DNA of 60,664 nt. Origin: Chthonomonas sp. UBA2387 (lineage in GTDB: Bacteria > Armatimonadota > Fimbriimonadia > Fimbriimonadales > Fimbriimonadaceae). The notes below the pieces were generated by a model. That model made no database searches, had not been told where the DNA came from, and was given only the letters and a program-made list of their open reading frames with translations. The stretch is taken from positions 7,041 to 67,704 of the forward strand of contig DDSP01000069.1 of assembly GCA_002343445.1 (NCBI GenBank), in the 5' to 3' direction. Made by a program: the position numbers and the translations under genes. This document shows positions 1 through 8,110 of the stretch, piece by piece. Numbering within the stretch: position 1 is the first letter of the stretch; the number at the start of each line of letters is the position of its first letter.

Positions 1-238
1 GCCCGCCCGTCCAGGCGAGTTCGAGGGCGGAACCAGGAATCCGACGATACTGGCCGAATGGACAGTCGTTTAGCTGGCAAATCTTCTCCAGGAGTCCATT
101 CGGGTCGATTGGTTCGCCCCGCGGACTCGCGCGTGTCTTCTTCCATTTGACCACATGGTCCGAGTGCGGATAGAAGTACCCGTAGGTATCGCCGAGGATG
201 CGCTCGGTCCGGACTCGAAAGAGGGCTGTCGACTGCAT
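1..238 (-). CDS. Unknown protein, partial (runs off the window)
   Basis: An open frame starts at an ATG at 238 on the minus strand and stays open to the window edge, giving at least 79 codons. The residues look protein-like: rich in aromatic and charged residues, beginning MQSTALFRVRTERILGD and later containing HVVKWKKTR and two cysteines near CQLNDC. I do not recognise a family. It is the third frame in a row on this strand after the Rhs fragment and the 172-residue gene, so it may belong to the same polymorphic-toxin neighbourhood as an extra immunity or cargo gene. That role is inferred from position alone. The start is uncertain because no clear ribosome binding site is visible. Confidence 0.4.
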   Translation of the reverse strand, partial: MQSTALFRVRTERILGDTYGYFYPHSDHVVKWKKTRASPRGEPIDPNGLLEKICQLNDCPFGQYRRIPGSALELAWTGG

Positions 239-296
239 ATACTGAACTCGCGACCTATGCTGCACTATACGGCCAGCCGTTACGCACTTGGATGCC

Positions 297-815
297 TCAT
301 GCGGTATGCCTATCGCTTGGAAACGGCCCCAATTCGGCGATCCATTCGTATCCTGCCCGGAGACTCGCTGCAAACCGCATCGCCTCTTCTGGGCTGAACT
401 CGATGAAACGGTAAGTGAACACACCGAACCGTCCAGCTTGCGGTACATAAAGACTGAGGTAGATTCGATCCGATTGTCGAGGTCTTCGCATCAGGAGGAC
501 TTCTGCGCCAAACAAGTCCGAATTCAGGGGTCTGTCGCAATCCCAACCGGTTAGGTCGGGACACTGCGATCCAACGCGAGTCGTATCAAGCCCTGCGGCC
601 TCGTGAAACGCCACGGATGCGAACTTTAAATAGATGGTTGCCAGCTCATCGCGGTCGCTATGGGCTTGCCAGAATACGGTGCGCTGATTCCCACCCGAGA
701 TCAACCCGCGCAGCGACAGAACTGCACCGGATAGCGTAATGTCCACACACAGAGACATTGACCGCCCTCTGGGCGATAGACCGTTCAATATGCACTTCCA
801 CGTTTGGACAGCCAT
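297..815 (-). CDS. Unknown 172-residue protein, candidate immunity protein for the Rhs tip
   Basis: The ATG at 815 lies only 5 nt after the TGA of the Rhs fragment, so the two genes are almost certainly co-transcribed and probably translationally coupled. The protein is predicted soluble, with no signal peptide or membrane helix, and contains a run of alternating hydrophobic strands (YLSLYVPQAGRFGVFTYRF) that suggests a beta-rich fold. I recognise no family. In Rhs loci the small gene directly after the Rhs C-terminal tip usually encodes the cognate immunity protein, so that is the leading guess. An internal ATG (MSLCVDITLS, about residue 20) is an alternative start. Confidence 0.55.
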   Translation of the reverse strand: MAVQTWKCILNGLSPRGRSMSLCVDITLSGAVLSLRGLISGGNQRTVFWQAHSDRDELATIYLKFASVAFHEAAGLDTTRVGSQCPDLTGWDCDRPLNSDLFGAEVLLMRRPRQSDRIYLSLYVPQAGRFGVFTYRFIEFSPEEAMRFAASLRAGYEWIAELGPFPSDRHTA

Positions 816-820
816 TTACT

Positions 821-1726
821 TCAGAAGCCTCGCTTTGGAGGGCCTTTGGGAGCCAGAATACCTCCGACAATCACTCCGGCTCCAACAACGACACCAGCAG
901 TCCCAAGGCCGCCGGTAGTGACGATCGTTAGACCTCCCAGAACTACCGCTCCGCCGATGACTGTTCCGACGACAACATGTTTGCCAACCTGACCCCAGTC
1001 CACACTGTCCCACCAGGTGCGTGGGCGCGGCACGGTAGAAGACTCTCTTAGTACATCGTTCAGAATGTCGATGATCTCCTCTTCTGACAAATCTGGATTC
1101 CTCGTTTTGCCGGGACGTTTTTGGCGACCAACTTCCCGATGAACCTGCTCTCTCAGTTCGGGGTCGTTTCTGTAGCGCTCTCCCGCTCCAGGTGGGAGTT
1201 TGCCTTTGTTCTTCTTGATGATGTCCTCAATCTTCTTGTCGAGACCGGTGGGGTCCGCGAAGCTCAAAGGGTTGTTCTCACAGTACGCATACCAGTTTCG
1301 ACCAGAGTAGATCGGGTCGCGGGTGAGGAAGCGGCCGGTGCTGCTGTCGTAGTAGCGGTGGCCGAGCAGTTTCAGGCCGGAGTCGGCGTCCGACTGATAC
1401 CCGAACAGGCCGCCGTAGCCGAAGGGGCCGTTCATCGTCCCGCTCGAGGCCGCCACGTTCCCAAAGGCGTCGTACGCGCGGCTGGCCGCCACCGTTTGGT
1501 TGGTCAGCGATTGGGCGTCCGCATTCTTGATCCCCGAGTGCTGAAATCTGGTCGTCCCGGATCGGCGCTCGGAGACCCCGGGAGTGAACGTCGCGAACCC
1601 GTCGCCCACCACGGGCGCAGTGACTCCCGCACCCAACCTGCGGGAGCTCACCCAACGACCGGCGCGGACCCTGGATGTCCCGGACCTGACCGATCGTAAC
1701 AAACGCCCTTTCGCTATGCCGACCAC
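821..1726 (-). CDS. 5'-truncated Rhs repeat-associated core protein with variable C-terminal tip
   Basis: The frame carries the end of an Rhs/YD-repeat protein: a VGDGFATFTPGVSERR segment, then GYQSDADSGLKLLGHRYYD, STGRFLTRDPI and NWYAYCENNPLSFADPTGL, which is the conserved Rhs-associated core that marks the junction to the variable tip. The large YD-repeat shell expected upstream (often more than 1000 residues) is missing. Roughly the first 40 residues are arginine-rich and unlike Rhs, so they look like read-through of unrelated DNA. After the core, a tip of about 140 residues is charged at first and ends in a glycine-rich hydrophobic stretch with GxxxG spacing (VVVGTVIGGAVVLGG), perhaps membrane-active. 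The start is taken as the GTG 10 nt after a good promoter -10 box; an ATG at 1738 overlaps that box. It may be an orphan Rhs tip or a remnant. Confidence 0.7.
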   Translation of the reverse strand: MVGIAKGRLLRSVRSGTSRVRAGRWVSSRRLGAGVTAPVVGDGFATFTPGVSERRSGTTRFQHSGIKNADAQSLTNQTVAASRAYDAFGNVAASSGTMNGPFGYGGLFGYQSDADSGLKLLGHRYYDSSTGRFLTRDPIYSGRNWYAYCENNPLSFADPTGLDKKIEDIIKKNKGKLPPGAGERYRNDPELREQVHREVGRQKRPGKTRNPDLSEEEIIDILNDVLRESSTVPRPRTWWDSVDWGQVGKHVVVGTVIGGAVVLGGLTIVTTGGLGTAGVVVGAGVIVGGILAPKGPPKRGF

Positions 1727-1736
1727 ACTGAATTCC

Positions 1737-1765
1737 ATGATAGAGCATGCGCGTGAACTTGTCAA
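1737..1765 (-). promoter_or_regulatory. Sigma70-type promoter for the Rhs fragment
   Basis: On the minus strand there is a consensus TTGACA (1765-1760), a 17-nt spacer and TATCAT (1742-1737). It points into the truncated Rhs frame, whose GTG lies 10 nt downstream. It is one of only two full -35/-10 promoters I could find by eye. Confidence 0.7.
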
Positions 1766-1838
1766 CCCGAAGCGCCTGACGGGTGAGTCAAGCACCAACC
1801 AAGGACGGGCCAGCCAACCCGTCTGTCATCATCCCAGG

Positions 1839-2585
1839 GTGTCTGCGCCCCTGCTCATCGTTGACGGCGACAATCTAGCGCACCGGGCCTACCACTCGAT
1901 GCCCGAAGGCCCCGGCAACGCGGTGCGTGGGTTCTTTTCCATCCTGCAGCGCATCGAGCGGGAGGAGCAGCCCAGGGCTGTGGTCGTCGCCTGGGACACC
2001 CTGGGGCGCGACACGTTCCGCTCCGAGCTTTGGCCGCCCTATCAGGCGGGCCGGGTGTTCCCCGCCGAGCTCGTCGCGCAGCTGAAGGCGTTGCCGCAAC
2101 TCTGCCGCGAGTTCGGCCTGGGTGTCCAGAAGGCTGCGGGATACGAAGCCGACGACCTTGTTGCGGGAGCCGTTCGAGAGGAGACCCAGGCAGGCGGCCG
2201 ATGCCTCGTGATGACCACCGACCGGGACGCCTTTCAGTTGGTGAGCGAGCGCACGACGGTTCTGGTCCCCAAGCCCCGCACACGCGAACTGGTCCGGTTC
2301 GGCCCGGTCCAAGTCGTCGCAGAGCTCGGCGTGCTCCCGGAGCAAGTGCCCTGCTTCAAGGCCTTGTGCGGCGACGCCTCCGACAACATCCCCGGCATCA
2401 AGGGCATCGGCCCCAAGAAAGCGGCCGCGCTGTTGCTGGCCCACGGCACGCTCGATGCCGTGGTCGCCGATTGGCCAGCCGAGCGCGCCGAACTGGCCCT
2501 GCGGTTCCGCGAAGTCGTCCGCATGCGGCCTTTCCTCGCCGAGCCACTCCCCATGCAGCGCCCGGATTGGGATCGCGACACGTAA
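1839..2585 (+). CDS. 5'-3' exonuclease (PolA N-terminal-like, FEN family)
   Basis: This 248-residue protein resembles the stand-alone 5' nuclease domain of DNA polymerase I. It opens with LLIVDGDNLAHRAYHSMP, carrying the first metal-binding aspartates, followed by RAVVVAWD, then GYEADDLVAG and MTTDRDAFQLV, the acidic metal-binding motifs. The helix-hairpin-helix is GDASDNIPGIKGIGPKKAA. The length fits the 5'-3' exonuclease family without a polymerase domain. The expected role is flap or RNA-primer removal in the cytoplasm. The GTG at 1839 is chosen because the family begins just there; the longer upstream open frame is arginine-rich and overlaps the Rhs promoter on the other strand. The gene is convergent with the next one, 18 nt apart. 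Confidence 0.85.
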   Translation: MSAPLLIVDGDNLAHRAYHSMPEGPGNAVRGFFSILQRIEREEQPRAVVVAWDTLGRDTFRSELWPPYQAGRVFPAELVAQLKALPQLCREFGLGVQKAAGYEADDLVAGAVREETQAGGRCLVMTTDRDAFQLVSERTTVLVPKPRTRELVRFGPVQVVAELGVLPEQVPCFKALCGDASDNIPGIKGIGPKKAAALLLAHGTLDAVVADWPAERAELALRFREVVRMRPFLAEPLPMQRPDWDRDT

Positions 2586-2603
2586 CGATTGGGCGCGTCC
2601 TTC

Positions 2604-3194
2604 TTAGCTCTGCCGCCCTTCGATCGCTGCCAACAACACAGCAGCCGCCAACGCCACGCGCGGGTCGAGGACGTCTCGCCGATCAAGCACGATGTTCAGG
2701 TGGTACGTGAACGGGTTGAAGTTCTGCTTGAAGTCCACGTGGCGCTCGCCACCGATCAACAGGTCGTAGTTCTGCGGCACCAGGTTCGAGACGAAGCGCC
2801 GGATCACGGCCAGCAGCATGCTGTCCTCGACCATCTTGCCGATCTCCGCTTCGTTTGGCCCGCAAACCGACCACTCGTCCCGCAACATGGACTTCCAGCC
2901 CATCCGCTGAAGGACCGCGATGCGTTGGCCGGTCGCCGAATCGAACACGTCGTAGGCGCTGGCGAAGTCCACAACCTGCCGCGCGGCGATGCGCATGACC
3001 TCGACCTGCTTCGTCTCGTCGGTGTAGGCGCGGATGTCCTCTTTGAGCTTGAAGCCCATCTGATGCACGAACAAAACCAGCCGGTCCTGGTCGTCGAAGA
3101 TCAAGAAGTCCGCGCCGACCAGCTTCATGATCTTGCGCTTCAGAACAAAAGTGCGACTCTGAAGCCGATCGCCAAGCAACGGTGTGATCGCCAT
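2604..3194 (-). CDS. LURP-one-related / tubby-like beta-barrel protein
   Basis: This 196-residue protein has the pattern of the LURP-one-related (tubby C-terminal-like) fold: a strand-rich body with KRKIMKLVGADFLIFDDQDRLVLFV near the start, then an alternating pattern through VMRIAARQVVDFASAYDVFD and ending in the hydrophobic helix VALAAAVLLAAIE, which in the family forms the central helix through the barrel. Members relate to phospholipid scramblases but their bacterial role is mostly unknown. The ATG at 3194 is preceded by AGAAGGGGG, a good ribosome binding site, so the longer upstream frame is dropped. The family call is from pattern recognition and is moderately sure. Confidence 0.65.
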   Translation of the reverse strand: MAITPLLGDRLQSRTFVLKRKIMKLVGADFLIFDDQDRLVLFVHQMGFKLKEDIRAYTDETKQVEVMRIAARQVVDFASAYDVFDSATGQRIAVLQRMGWKSMLRDEWSVCGPNEAEIGKMVEDSMLLAVIRRFVSNLVPQNYDLLIGGERHVDFKQNFNPFTYHLNIVLDRRDVLDPRVALAAAVLLAAIEGRQS

Positions 3195-3262
3195 GCCCCC
3201 TTCTACCCCATCTTCCCCATCGTGGTGAGAACCGCAAGAAGGCCCACAACCAGGGTGATCCG

Positions 3263-4525
3263 GTGTTACAATCAACGCACTTGACGTACGGCCTCGAAAC
3301 CCGGGAATCCGAGACCGATAGCTTTCAAAACGACCGAGTCCAGGAAATGCTCGACCTGGCCGACCGGCTTGTCGAGCAGCATGGCGGGCGTTTGGACGAT
3401 TCGGCCATAGCCGCAGTGGCGGAAGCCACGGGTGCGGATTTGGACTACGTCCGCCTGGCCCTCACGGCTCGGGTCCAGCGCCGCAGAGAAGGGATCCTCT
3501 CCCGGATCCGGGCAAGCTTTCTGGGCATGGAACCCAGCGTCCGCACCTACGTCGGCTCGTCCTACCTCGCCGCGCTGACCGGCGTCGCCGGAGTGCTGGG
3601 CAAACTGTTCGGGGACCAGTACGGGCTGGGGGGCATGTTCCAGCTCGTCTGCGGCGCGCTCATGGTCTATCTCGTGGGCATGGCCCGCAACGAGCGGACG
3701 GCCGTCGTGGCGGGCGGCACATTCGGTGCGCTCTACATCGTCGCGTCCGCGTTCATGGGGGCGTTGCTCCGCGTCCCGGGCATGCGCATCGTGCCGGGCG
3801 AGTTGCTGCTCTATGCAGCCGGGGGCGCCGCAATCGGCCTGATCGCCCATCGAACGGTCAAGAAGCACCGCGACCGATTCGGCCTCAAGGACCCGGTCGC
3901 CGAACGGCAACAGCTCCTCCATCAATTGGTCGAGATCCAGGACAAGCTCAAAGAGGCCGAACAGCACTTGGCGTTCCTCAGTGCGGACATCGTTGGCTCC
4001 ACCCAGTTGAAGTCCCAATCGGACCCGCTGGCGGTCGAGTTCACGTTCACCGAGTACCACAAGTTCGTGGACATGGTGGTCCGCAAGCACGGCGGGACGG
4101 TGCACTCGACGGCGGGCGACGGCGTCACCTGCGCCTTCCCTCAACCTGCCCAAGCGTTTGCCGCAGGCAAAAACCTTCAGGCCGGGCTGGCCGAGTTCAA
4201 CGCGTTCCGCAACCGCATCGGCTCGCCCATCCGGCTTCGTGTCGGCATCCATACGGGCACGGTTCTGACGCCCCACAAGAACGACGTCCGCAGCGTGAAC
4301 TTCTCCGAGGTCATCGACGTGGCGGCGCACATCCAGAAACACTGCCCCGTGGGAGCCGTCGCGATCAGCGAACTGGCGGCGGCGACCATTCCCGGCGGCG
4401 CGGCGGCGATCGCCCAAGAGTGGCTTGAAGTGCAGAGTGTGCGCGTAGCGGTGTGGTCGCCCCGACAGGTGGTCCCGCTCTCGGCACCGGTCGGCATGCC
4501 GCCACTACCCGAATCGGCGAACTGA
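3263..4525 (+). CDS. Membrane-anchored class III adenylate/guanylate cyclase homologue, transition-state residues replaced
   Basis: The order is: an N-terminal helical part (to about residue 90), four or so membrane helices (about 95-200, for example MFQLVCGALMVYLVGMA and LLLYAAGGAAIGLIAH), a short coiled coil (ERQQLLHQLVEIQDKLKEAE) and a C-terminal class III cyclase domain. Both metal-binding aspartates are visible in FLSADIVGSTQ and STAGDGV, and VGIHTG is present. At the place where active enzymes have N-x-x-A-A-R, this protein reads IDVAAHIQ, so the transition-state Asn and Arg are Asp and His. It may therefore be inactive, altered or a nucleotide sensor. The GTG at 3263 has an AGGG site, but a TACAAT box at 3267-3272 lies 8 nt before an in-frame TTG at 3281, which could be a leaderless start instead. 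Confidence 0.8.
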   Translation: MLQSTHLTYGLETRESETDSFQNDRVQEMLDLADRLVEQHGGRLDDSAIAAVAEATGADLDYVRLALTARVQRRREGILSRIRASFLGMEPSVRTYVGSSYLAALTGVAGVLGKLFGDQYGLGGMFQLVCGALMVYLVGMARNERTAVVAGGTFGALYIVASAFMGALLRVPGMRIVPGELLLYAAGGAAIGLIAHRTVKKHRDRFGLKDPVAERQQLLHQLVEIQDKLKEAEQHLAFLSADIVGSTQLKSQSDPLAVEFTFTEYHKFVDMVVRKHGGTVHSTAGDGVTCAFPQPAQAFAAGKNLQAGLAEFNAFRNRIGSPIRLRVGIHTGTVLTPHKNDVRSVNFSEVIDVAAHIQKHCPVGAVAISELAAATIPGGAAAIAQEWLEVQSVRVAVWSPRQVVPLSAPVGMPPLPESAN

Positions 4526-4526
4526 A

Positions 4527-4558
4527 GTTCCAGCCGACGGCAAACCATCGGCTGGAAC
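4527..4558. terminator. Bidirectional terminator hairpin
   Basis: A perfect 11-bp inverted repeat (GTTCCAGCCGA at 4527-4537, TCGGCTGGAAC at 4548-4558) with a 10-nt loop sits between the convergent ends of the cyclase gene and the foldase gene. There is no strong T tract on either side. Confidence 0.65.
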
Positions 4559-4571
4559 CCGAGCGTCCGGT

Positions 4572-6305
4572 TTACTCGCCCGAGGTCTTGGGGGCGTCGC
4601 CGCCCGTGGCCTTATTGGCCTCTTCCTCAAGCTTCTTCGTCTCTTCGGCAAGCTTCTTCTCGGCCTCCGCGTCGGCCTTCTTTTGGTCCTCTTCCTCCTT
4701 GTCGTAGGCGGCCTTTTCGGTCACCCACTTGTCGAGCGCGCCATCCACCAGAGCAGCCGCATCTACCGAGATGGTCTTCTTCTCCTTCATTTCGACGAGC
4801 TTCTTCAGCACCTCGCCGTGCATCCGCGTGCCGCCCTCGCCGAAGTCGAGCGTGTTCGCCATGTCGAGCAGCATCTCGGCGGCCTCGTCCTGGCGCTCGG
4901 CCTCGATCAGCATGTCCACAAGCTGCATCCGCAGGGTCGGCTGACCCTCGAGTTCGGGAAGTTCCATGAGGTACTCGATCCGGTTGGCGAGCATGTCCTT
5001 CTTCTCTTCCGCCGAAGCGCTGGCGTAGAGTTGCTCGTAGGCCGCGTAGCGCGCCAATCGGGCCACGTTCACACCCACGTCCGAGCCGTCGATCGCCTTC
5101 TGGGCATCTTCGACCACCTGTTGGTACTTGGCCTTGGTGTCGGCCGCTGTCCCCGAAGACGCCATGCCCACCTTGTTGTAGTCGTAGATCGCCTTGTAGC
5201 CCAAGCTCTTCCACTCAATGGTCACGGCTTCCTGAGCGGTCTTGACCTCTTCGCTCACCAGCGAGGCCACCTTGGCTTGCTTGGCTTGGTCGATGTACTT
5301 GGCCTTCTCCTTGTCCCAGTCGGCGGGCAGGTTCGACTCGACCTTGACCAACTTGTAAACGGCGACCCCGTTGAATTCCTTGAGCGGAGCGCTCGTCTCG
5401 CCGGGCTTCAGCGCCGCGACAGGCTTGAGCGTGGCGTCGGTGGACACCATGGCGTAGCCGTACTTGAGTTCGTTCTCGCTAACCCGCTTCTTCGGGTCGG
5501 CGGGCGTCTCGTTCGAGTACTTGTCCATCGCGCTCTCAAACGTCGCACCGGCTTTGATCTCGCCCAGAATGCGTTCGGCTTCGGCGTTCAGGTCCTTGCC
5601 CTCGTTTTTGTCGGCGGTCAGCAAAATGCGCTTCAGGACGAGCGTGTCGTAGCCCTTCTTGGCCTCATCCTCCGTGAGTTGCACTTTGGCGAGTTCTGAA
5701 TCTTGGAGCAGCTGCGGCGCGACCGAGAGAACCAGACGATCCCGTTGCGCCGGGTCGGTGAGGACCTGGTTGAGTTGGTCGAGGTTTTGCTTCTTGATGT
5801 CCTCGAACGTGGTGAAGTTCGGGTTTTCAGCCTTGACGGCCTTGACAAAGTCCTCGGGGGTGGCATCCGCCTTGAGCTTGCCCGTGGAGACCAACCGCTC
5901 GCGCTCGGACTGAATGCCCTTGTCCAATTCCCGCGAGAAGTGGGTGCGGATGGCCTCGTCGTTGATCTCGATGCCGCGTTTCTTGGCCAGATCGAGCGTG
6001 ACCGTCGCTTGAACCAATTGGTCGATCGCTCCGCCCACGATCATCGCTTCAAACATGATGGGGACCTCGCCGAGTTGCGAGCCGAACTGGCTTCGCTGTG
6101 CGGCGGCCAGATCTTCGATCTCGCGGGCACCGATGTTGCGGCCGAGAACGACGGCGACGACGTCCGAGACCTCGCCCTGCGCCTGCTGCGGGCCGCCGCA
6201 GTTCATGTTGAGCATGCCGATCACAAGACCGACGCCGATGGCGATGGATACGACGAGCGCGCAGCCCGACTTCTCCATGAAGTTGCGTACTTGAACGATG
6301 GACAA
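4572..6305 (-). CDS. SurA/PpiD-like peptidyl-prolyl isomerase (parvulin-type foldase)
   Basis: This 577-residue protein has a short cytoplasmic start, a single membrane anchor (ALVVSIAIGVGLVIGMLNM, about residues 16-34), then a SurA-N-like helical chaperone region, and a parvulin/PpiC-like domain near residues 220-330 (YDTLVLKRILLTA, GATFESAMDKYSNE, LKPGETSAPLKEFNGVAVYKL). A long helical tail follows, ending in a Lys/Glu-rich coiled coil (about 535-570). It should sit in the inner membrane and help fold exported proteins, like PpiD. The TTG at 6305 has CGGAG 9 nt upstream and matches the usual family start; a TTG at 6332 and an ATG at 6251 are alternatives. Confidence 0.8.
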   Translation of the reverse strand: MSIVQVRNFMEKSGCALVVSIAIGVGLVIGMLNMNCGGPQQAQGEVSDVVAVVLGRNIGAREIEDLAAAQRSQFGSQLGEVPIMFEAMIVGGAIDQLVQATVTLDLAKKRGIEINDEAIRTHFSRELDKGIQSERERLVSTGKLKADATPEDFVKAVKAENPNFTTFEDIKKQNLDQLNQVLTDPAQRDRLVLSVAPQLLQDSELAKVQLTEDEAKKGYDTLVLKRILLTADKNEGKDLNAEAERILGEIKAGATFESAMDKYSNETPADPKKRVSENELKYGYAMVSTDATLKPVAALKPGETSAPLKEFNGVAVYKLVKVESNLPADWDKEKAKYIDQAKQAKVASLVSEEVKTAQEAVTIEWKSLGYKAIYDYNKVGMASSGTAADTKAKYQQVVEDAQKAIDGSDVGVNVARLARYAAYEQLYASASAEEKKDMLANRIEYLMELPELEGQPTLRMQLVDMLIEAERQDEAAEMLLDMANTLDFGEGGTRMHGEVLKKLVEMKEKKTISVDAAALVDGALDKWVTEKAAYDKEEEDQKKADAEAEKKLAEETKKLEEEANKATGGDAPKTSGE

Positions 6306-6457
6306 GGTTTGGTTCTCCGAGACCGGACCCAATGGGCAAACCGGCGGGGCGCACCGAAGCGGTGCGACTCAAGGTGAAAGTATGACACGCTCGCAACGAT
6401 CTACCCAGGGCGGCACTGCACAGTCCTGTTCCATGGGTATACTGCCTTCGCGCCATT

Positions 6458-6997
6458 ATGCTTCCCTCGCCAGACATCCTCAACGACTACGAGTACGGCA
6501 AGTTCGTTCTTTCGAACCTCGCCGCCAAGCGCGCCAAGCAACTGCGGACCGGCGCCCCGCCTTTGGTTCGCATTGACTCGAACCATCCGCTGACCATTGC
6601 TCTGGCCGAAATCGCCGCGGGGAAGATCAAGCCGATCCTCGGCGAAGCCCGCAACGAACTCGATGACACGATGCCGGAAGTCGTGAGCCCCGAAGAGCGC
6701 GGCGTCCTGCTGCCCGGGTTGGACGAGGAAGACGAAGTGCTGGTGGTCGACTCGCTCATCAGCGACGACTTCAGCCTCGACGACTTCGATACCGAAGATC
6801 ACGAGGAGTCCGAGGACGAGGACGGCATCGTCCGCCCGGCGTCCATCACCGACCTGGTCGGCGACGACGAAGACGGGGCCGAGCACGAGGACGTCGAAGA
6901 AGTCGTGCCCGAGGACGATACGATCCCGCTCTCCGACCTTGAGGAATCCGTCACGGGCGACGACGAGGAACTCGGCGACGATTCGTCCGACGACTAA
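6458..6997 (+). CDS. rpoZ: RNA polymerase omega subunit with long acidic tail
   Basis: Residues 1-65 match omega: YEYGKFVLSNLAAKRAKQL (the conserved A-x-x-R-A-x-Q helix), then NHPLTIALAEIAAGKI. Omega binds the beta' C-terminus and helps assemble RNA polymerase. The family is usually 70-100 residues; here about 100 further residues follow, very rich in Asp and Glu (for example DDFSLDDFDTEDHEESEDED and the C-terminal DDEELGDDSSDD) and probably disordered. A TATACT box lies at 6438-6443, 14 nt before the ATG, implying a very short leader. It is followed 6 nt later by dnaJ and then prmA, forming an operon. Confidence 0.85.
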   Translation: MLPSPDILNDYEYGKFVLSNLAAKRAKQLRTGAPPLVRIDSNHPLTIALAEIAAGKIKPILGEARNELDDTMPEVVSPEERGVLLPGLDEEDEVLVVDSLISDDFSLDDFDTEDHEESEDEDGIVRPASITDLVGDDEDGAEHEDVEEVVPEDDTIPLSDLEESVTGDDEELGDDSSDD

Positions 6998-7003
6998 GCC
7001 CGC

Positions 7004-8110
7004 ATGACCGGCACAGACCCGTACGAGATTCTTGGCGTCTCGCGCGAGGCGACGCCCGACGAGATCAAATCCGCCTACCGGCGGATGGCGCGCAAGCACC
7101 ATCCGGACGTCAATCGCGACGACCCGAACGCCGAGGAGCGTTTCAAGGAAATCGGTCAGGCGTACGCCGTGCTCTCGGACCCCGAGAAGCGAGCCCACTA
7201 CGACCGGTTCGGCACCATGGAAGGCGCCGACCAACCCTTTACGGGCGGCGATGTCCGGTTCGGAGACCTCTTCGACATGTTCTTTGGCGGGGCGACCCGC
7301 ACCAGCCCGACCGGCCCTGTCGAAGGCGACGACATCCGAGTCGAGGCCACTTTGAAACTTGAAGACGTCCTCGAAGGCGTCGAGCGCACCATCGAATACC
7401 GGCGCTACGCCTCGTGCAAGGTATGCGACGGCAGCGGCGCCGAGGGCGGGTCGAAGCCCACACGCTGCCCCACGTGCCAAGGCACCGGCATGGTCAGCGC
7501 CATCCGAAACACGTTCATCGGCAGCGTTCGAACGACCACGACGTGCACCAAGTGCGGCGGACACGGGACGTTTATCGAGAAGCCCTGCTCGGCGTGCCGG
7601 GGCCACGGCCTGCAAGAGGAGCGAACCAGCACGACCATCCGCATTCCGCCTGGAGTCGAATCGGGGCAAACCATGCACGTCGGCGGCCATGGCCACGATG
7701 GCCCGCGCGGAGGCCCCCCCGGGGATCTGTACGTCGTCTTGCGCGTTCAAGATCATCCGCGATTCGAGCGGCGGGGCAAGGACTTGGCGACGCACCTCGA
7801 ACTCAGCATGGTGCAGGCGGCATTGGGCGATCAAGTGGAGTTCGAGGGGCTCGACTCCACGCTGGAACTGGAAGTCCCCCCAGGCACACAGAACGGCGAT
7901 GTGTTCACCGTTCGGGGCGCGGGTCTCCCGCCCTTGCACGGGGGCCCCAGGGGCGTGCTTCGTCTGCGTGCCAGCGTCCGCATCCCCAAGAACTTGAACG
8001 ACGAGCAGCGTCGCATCCTCATCGAGTTCGCCAAAGCGAGCGGTGAGGAAGCCCCCAGGCACGAGTCGCTGGGGGGACTGCTCGGGGGGCTGTTCAAGAA
8101 GAAGAAATGA
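7004..8110 (+). CDS. dnaJ: Chaperone DnaJ (Hsp40)
   Basis: This 368-residue protein has the full DnaJ plan. The J domain (residues 4-68) contains the HPD tripeptide in KHHPDVNRDD, followed by a short G/F-type linker (about 75-105). The zinc centre has four CxxCxG repeats (CKVCDGSG, CPTCQGTG, CTKCGGHG, CSACRGHG; about 140-205), then the two C-terminal peptide-binding domains. It stimulates DnaK ATPase and delivers unfolded clients in the cytoplasm. No dnaK or grpE lies nearby; the partners here are rpoZ upstream and prmA, whose ATG overlaps the dnaJ stop as ATGA. The C-terminus ends in a KKKK tail after a glycine-rich stretch. Confidence 0.92.
   Translation: MTGTDPYEILGVSREATPDEIKSAYRRMARKHHPDVNRDDPNAEERFKEIGQAYAVLSDPEKRAHYDRFGTMEGADQPFTGGDVRFGDLFDMFFGGATRTSPTGPVEGDDIRVEATLKLEDVLEGVERTIEYRRYASCKVCDGSGAEGGSKPTRCPTCQGTGMVSAIRNTFIGSVRTTTTCTKCGGHGTFIEKPCSACRGHGLQEERTSTTIRIPPGVESGQTMHVGGHGHDGPRGGPPGDLYVVLRVQDHPRFERRGKDLATHLELSMVQAALGDQVEFEGLDSTLELEVPPGTQNGDVFTVRGAGLPPLHGGPRGVLRLRASVRIPKNLNDEQRRILIEFAKASGEEAPRHESLGGLLGGLFKKKK

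Noticed and set aside
821..1835. Full Rhs toxin delivery gene
   Set aside because: Only the last core segment and tip are present; the YD-repeat shell is absent and the upstream bases belong to the exonuclease promoter region.
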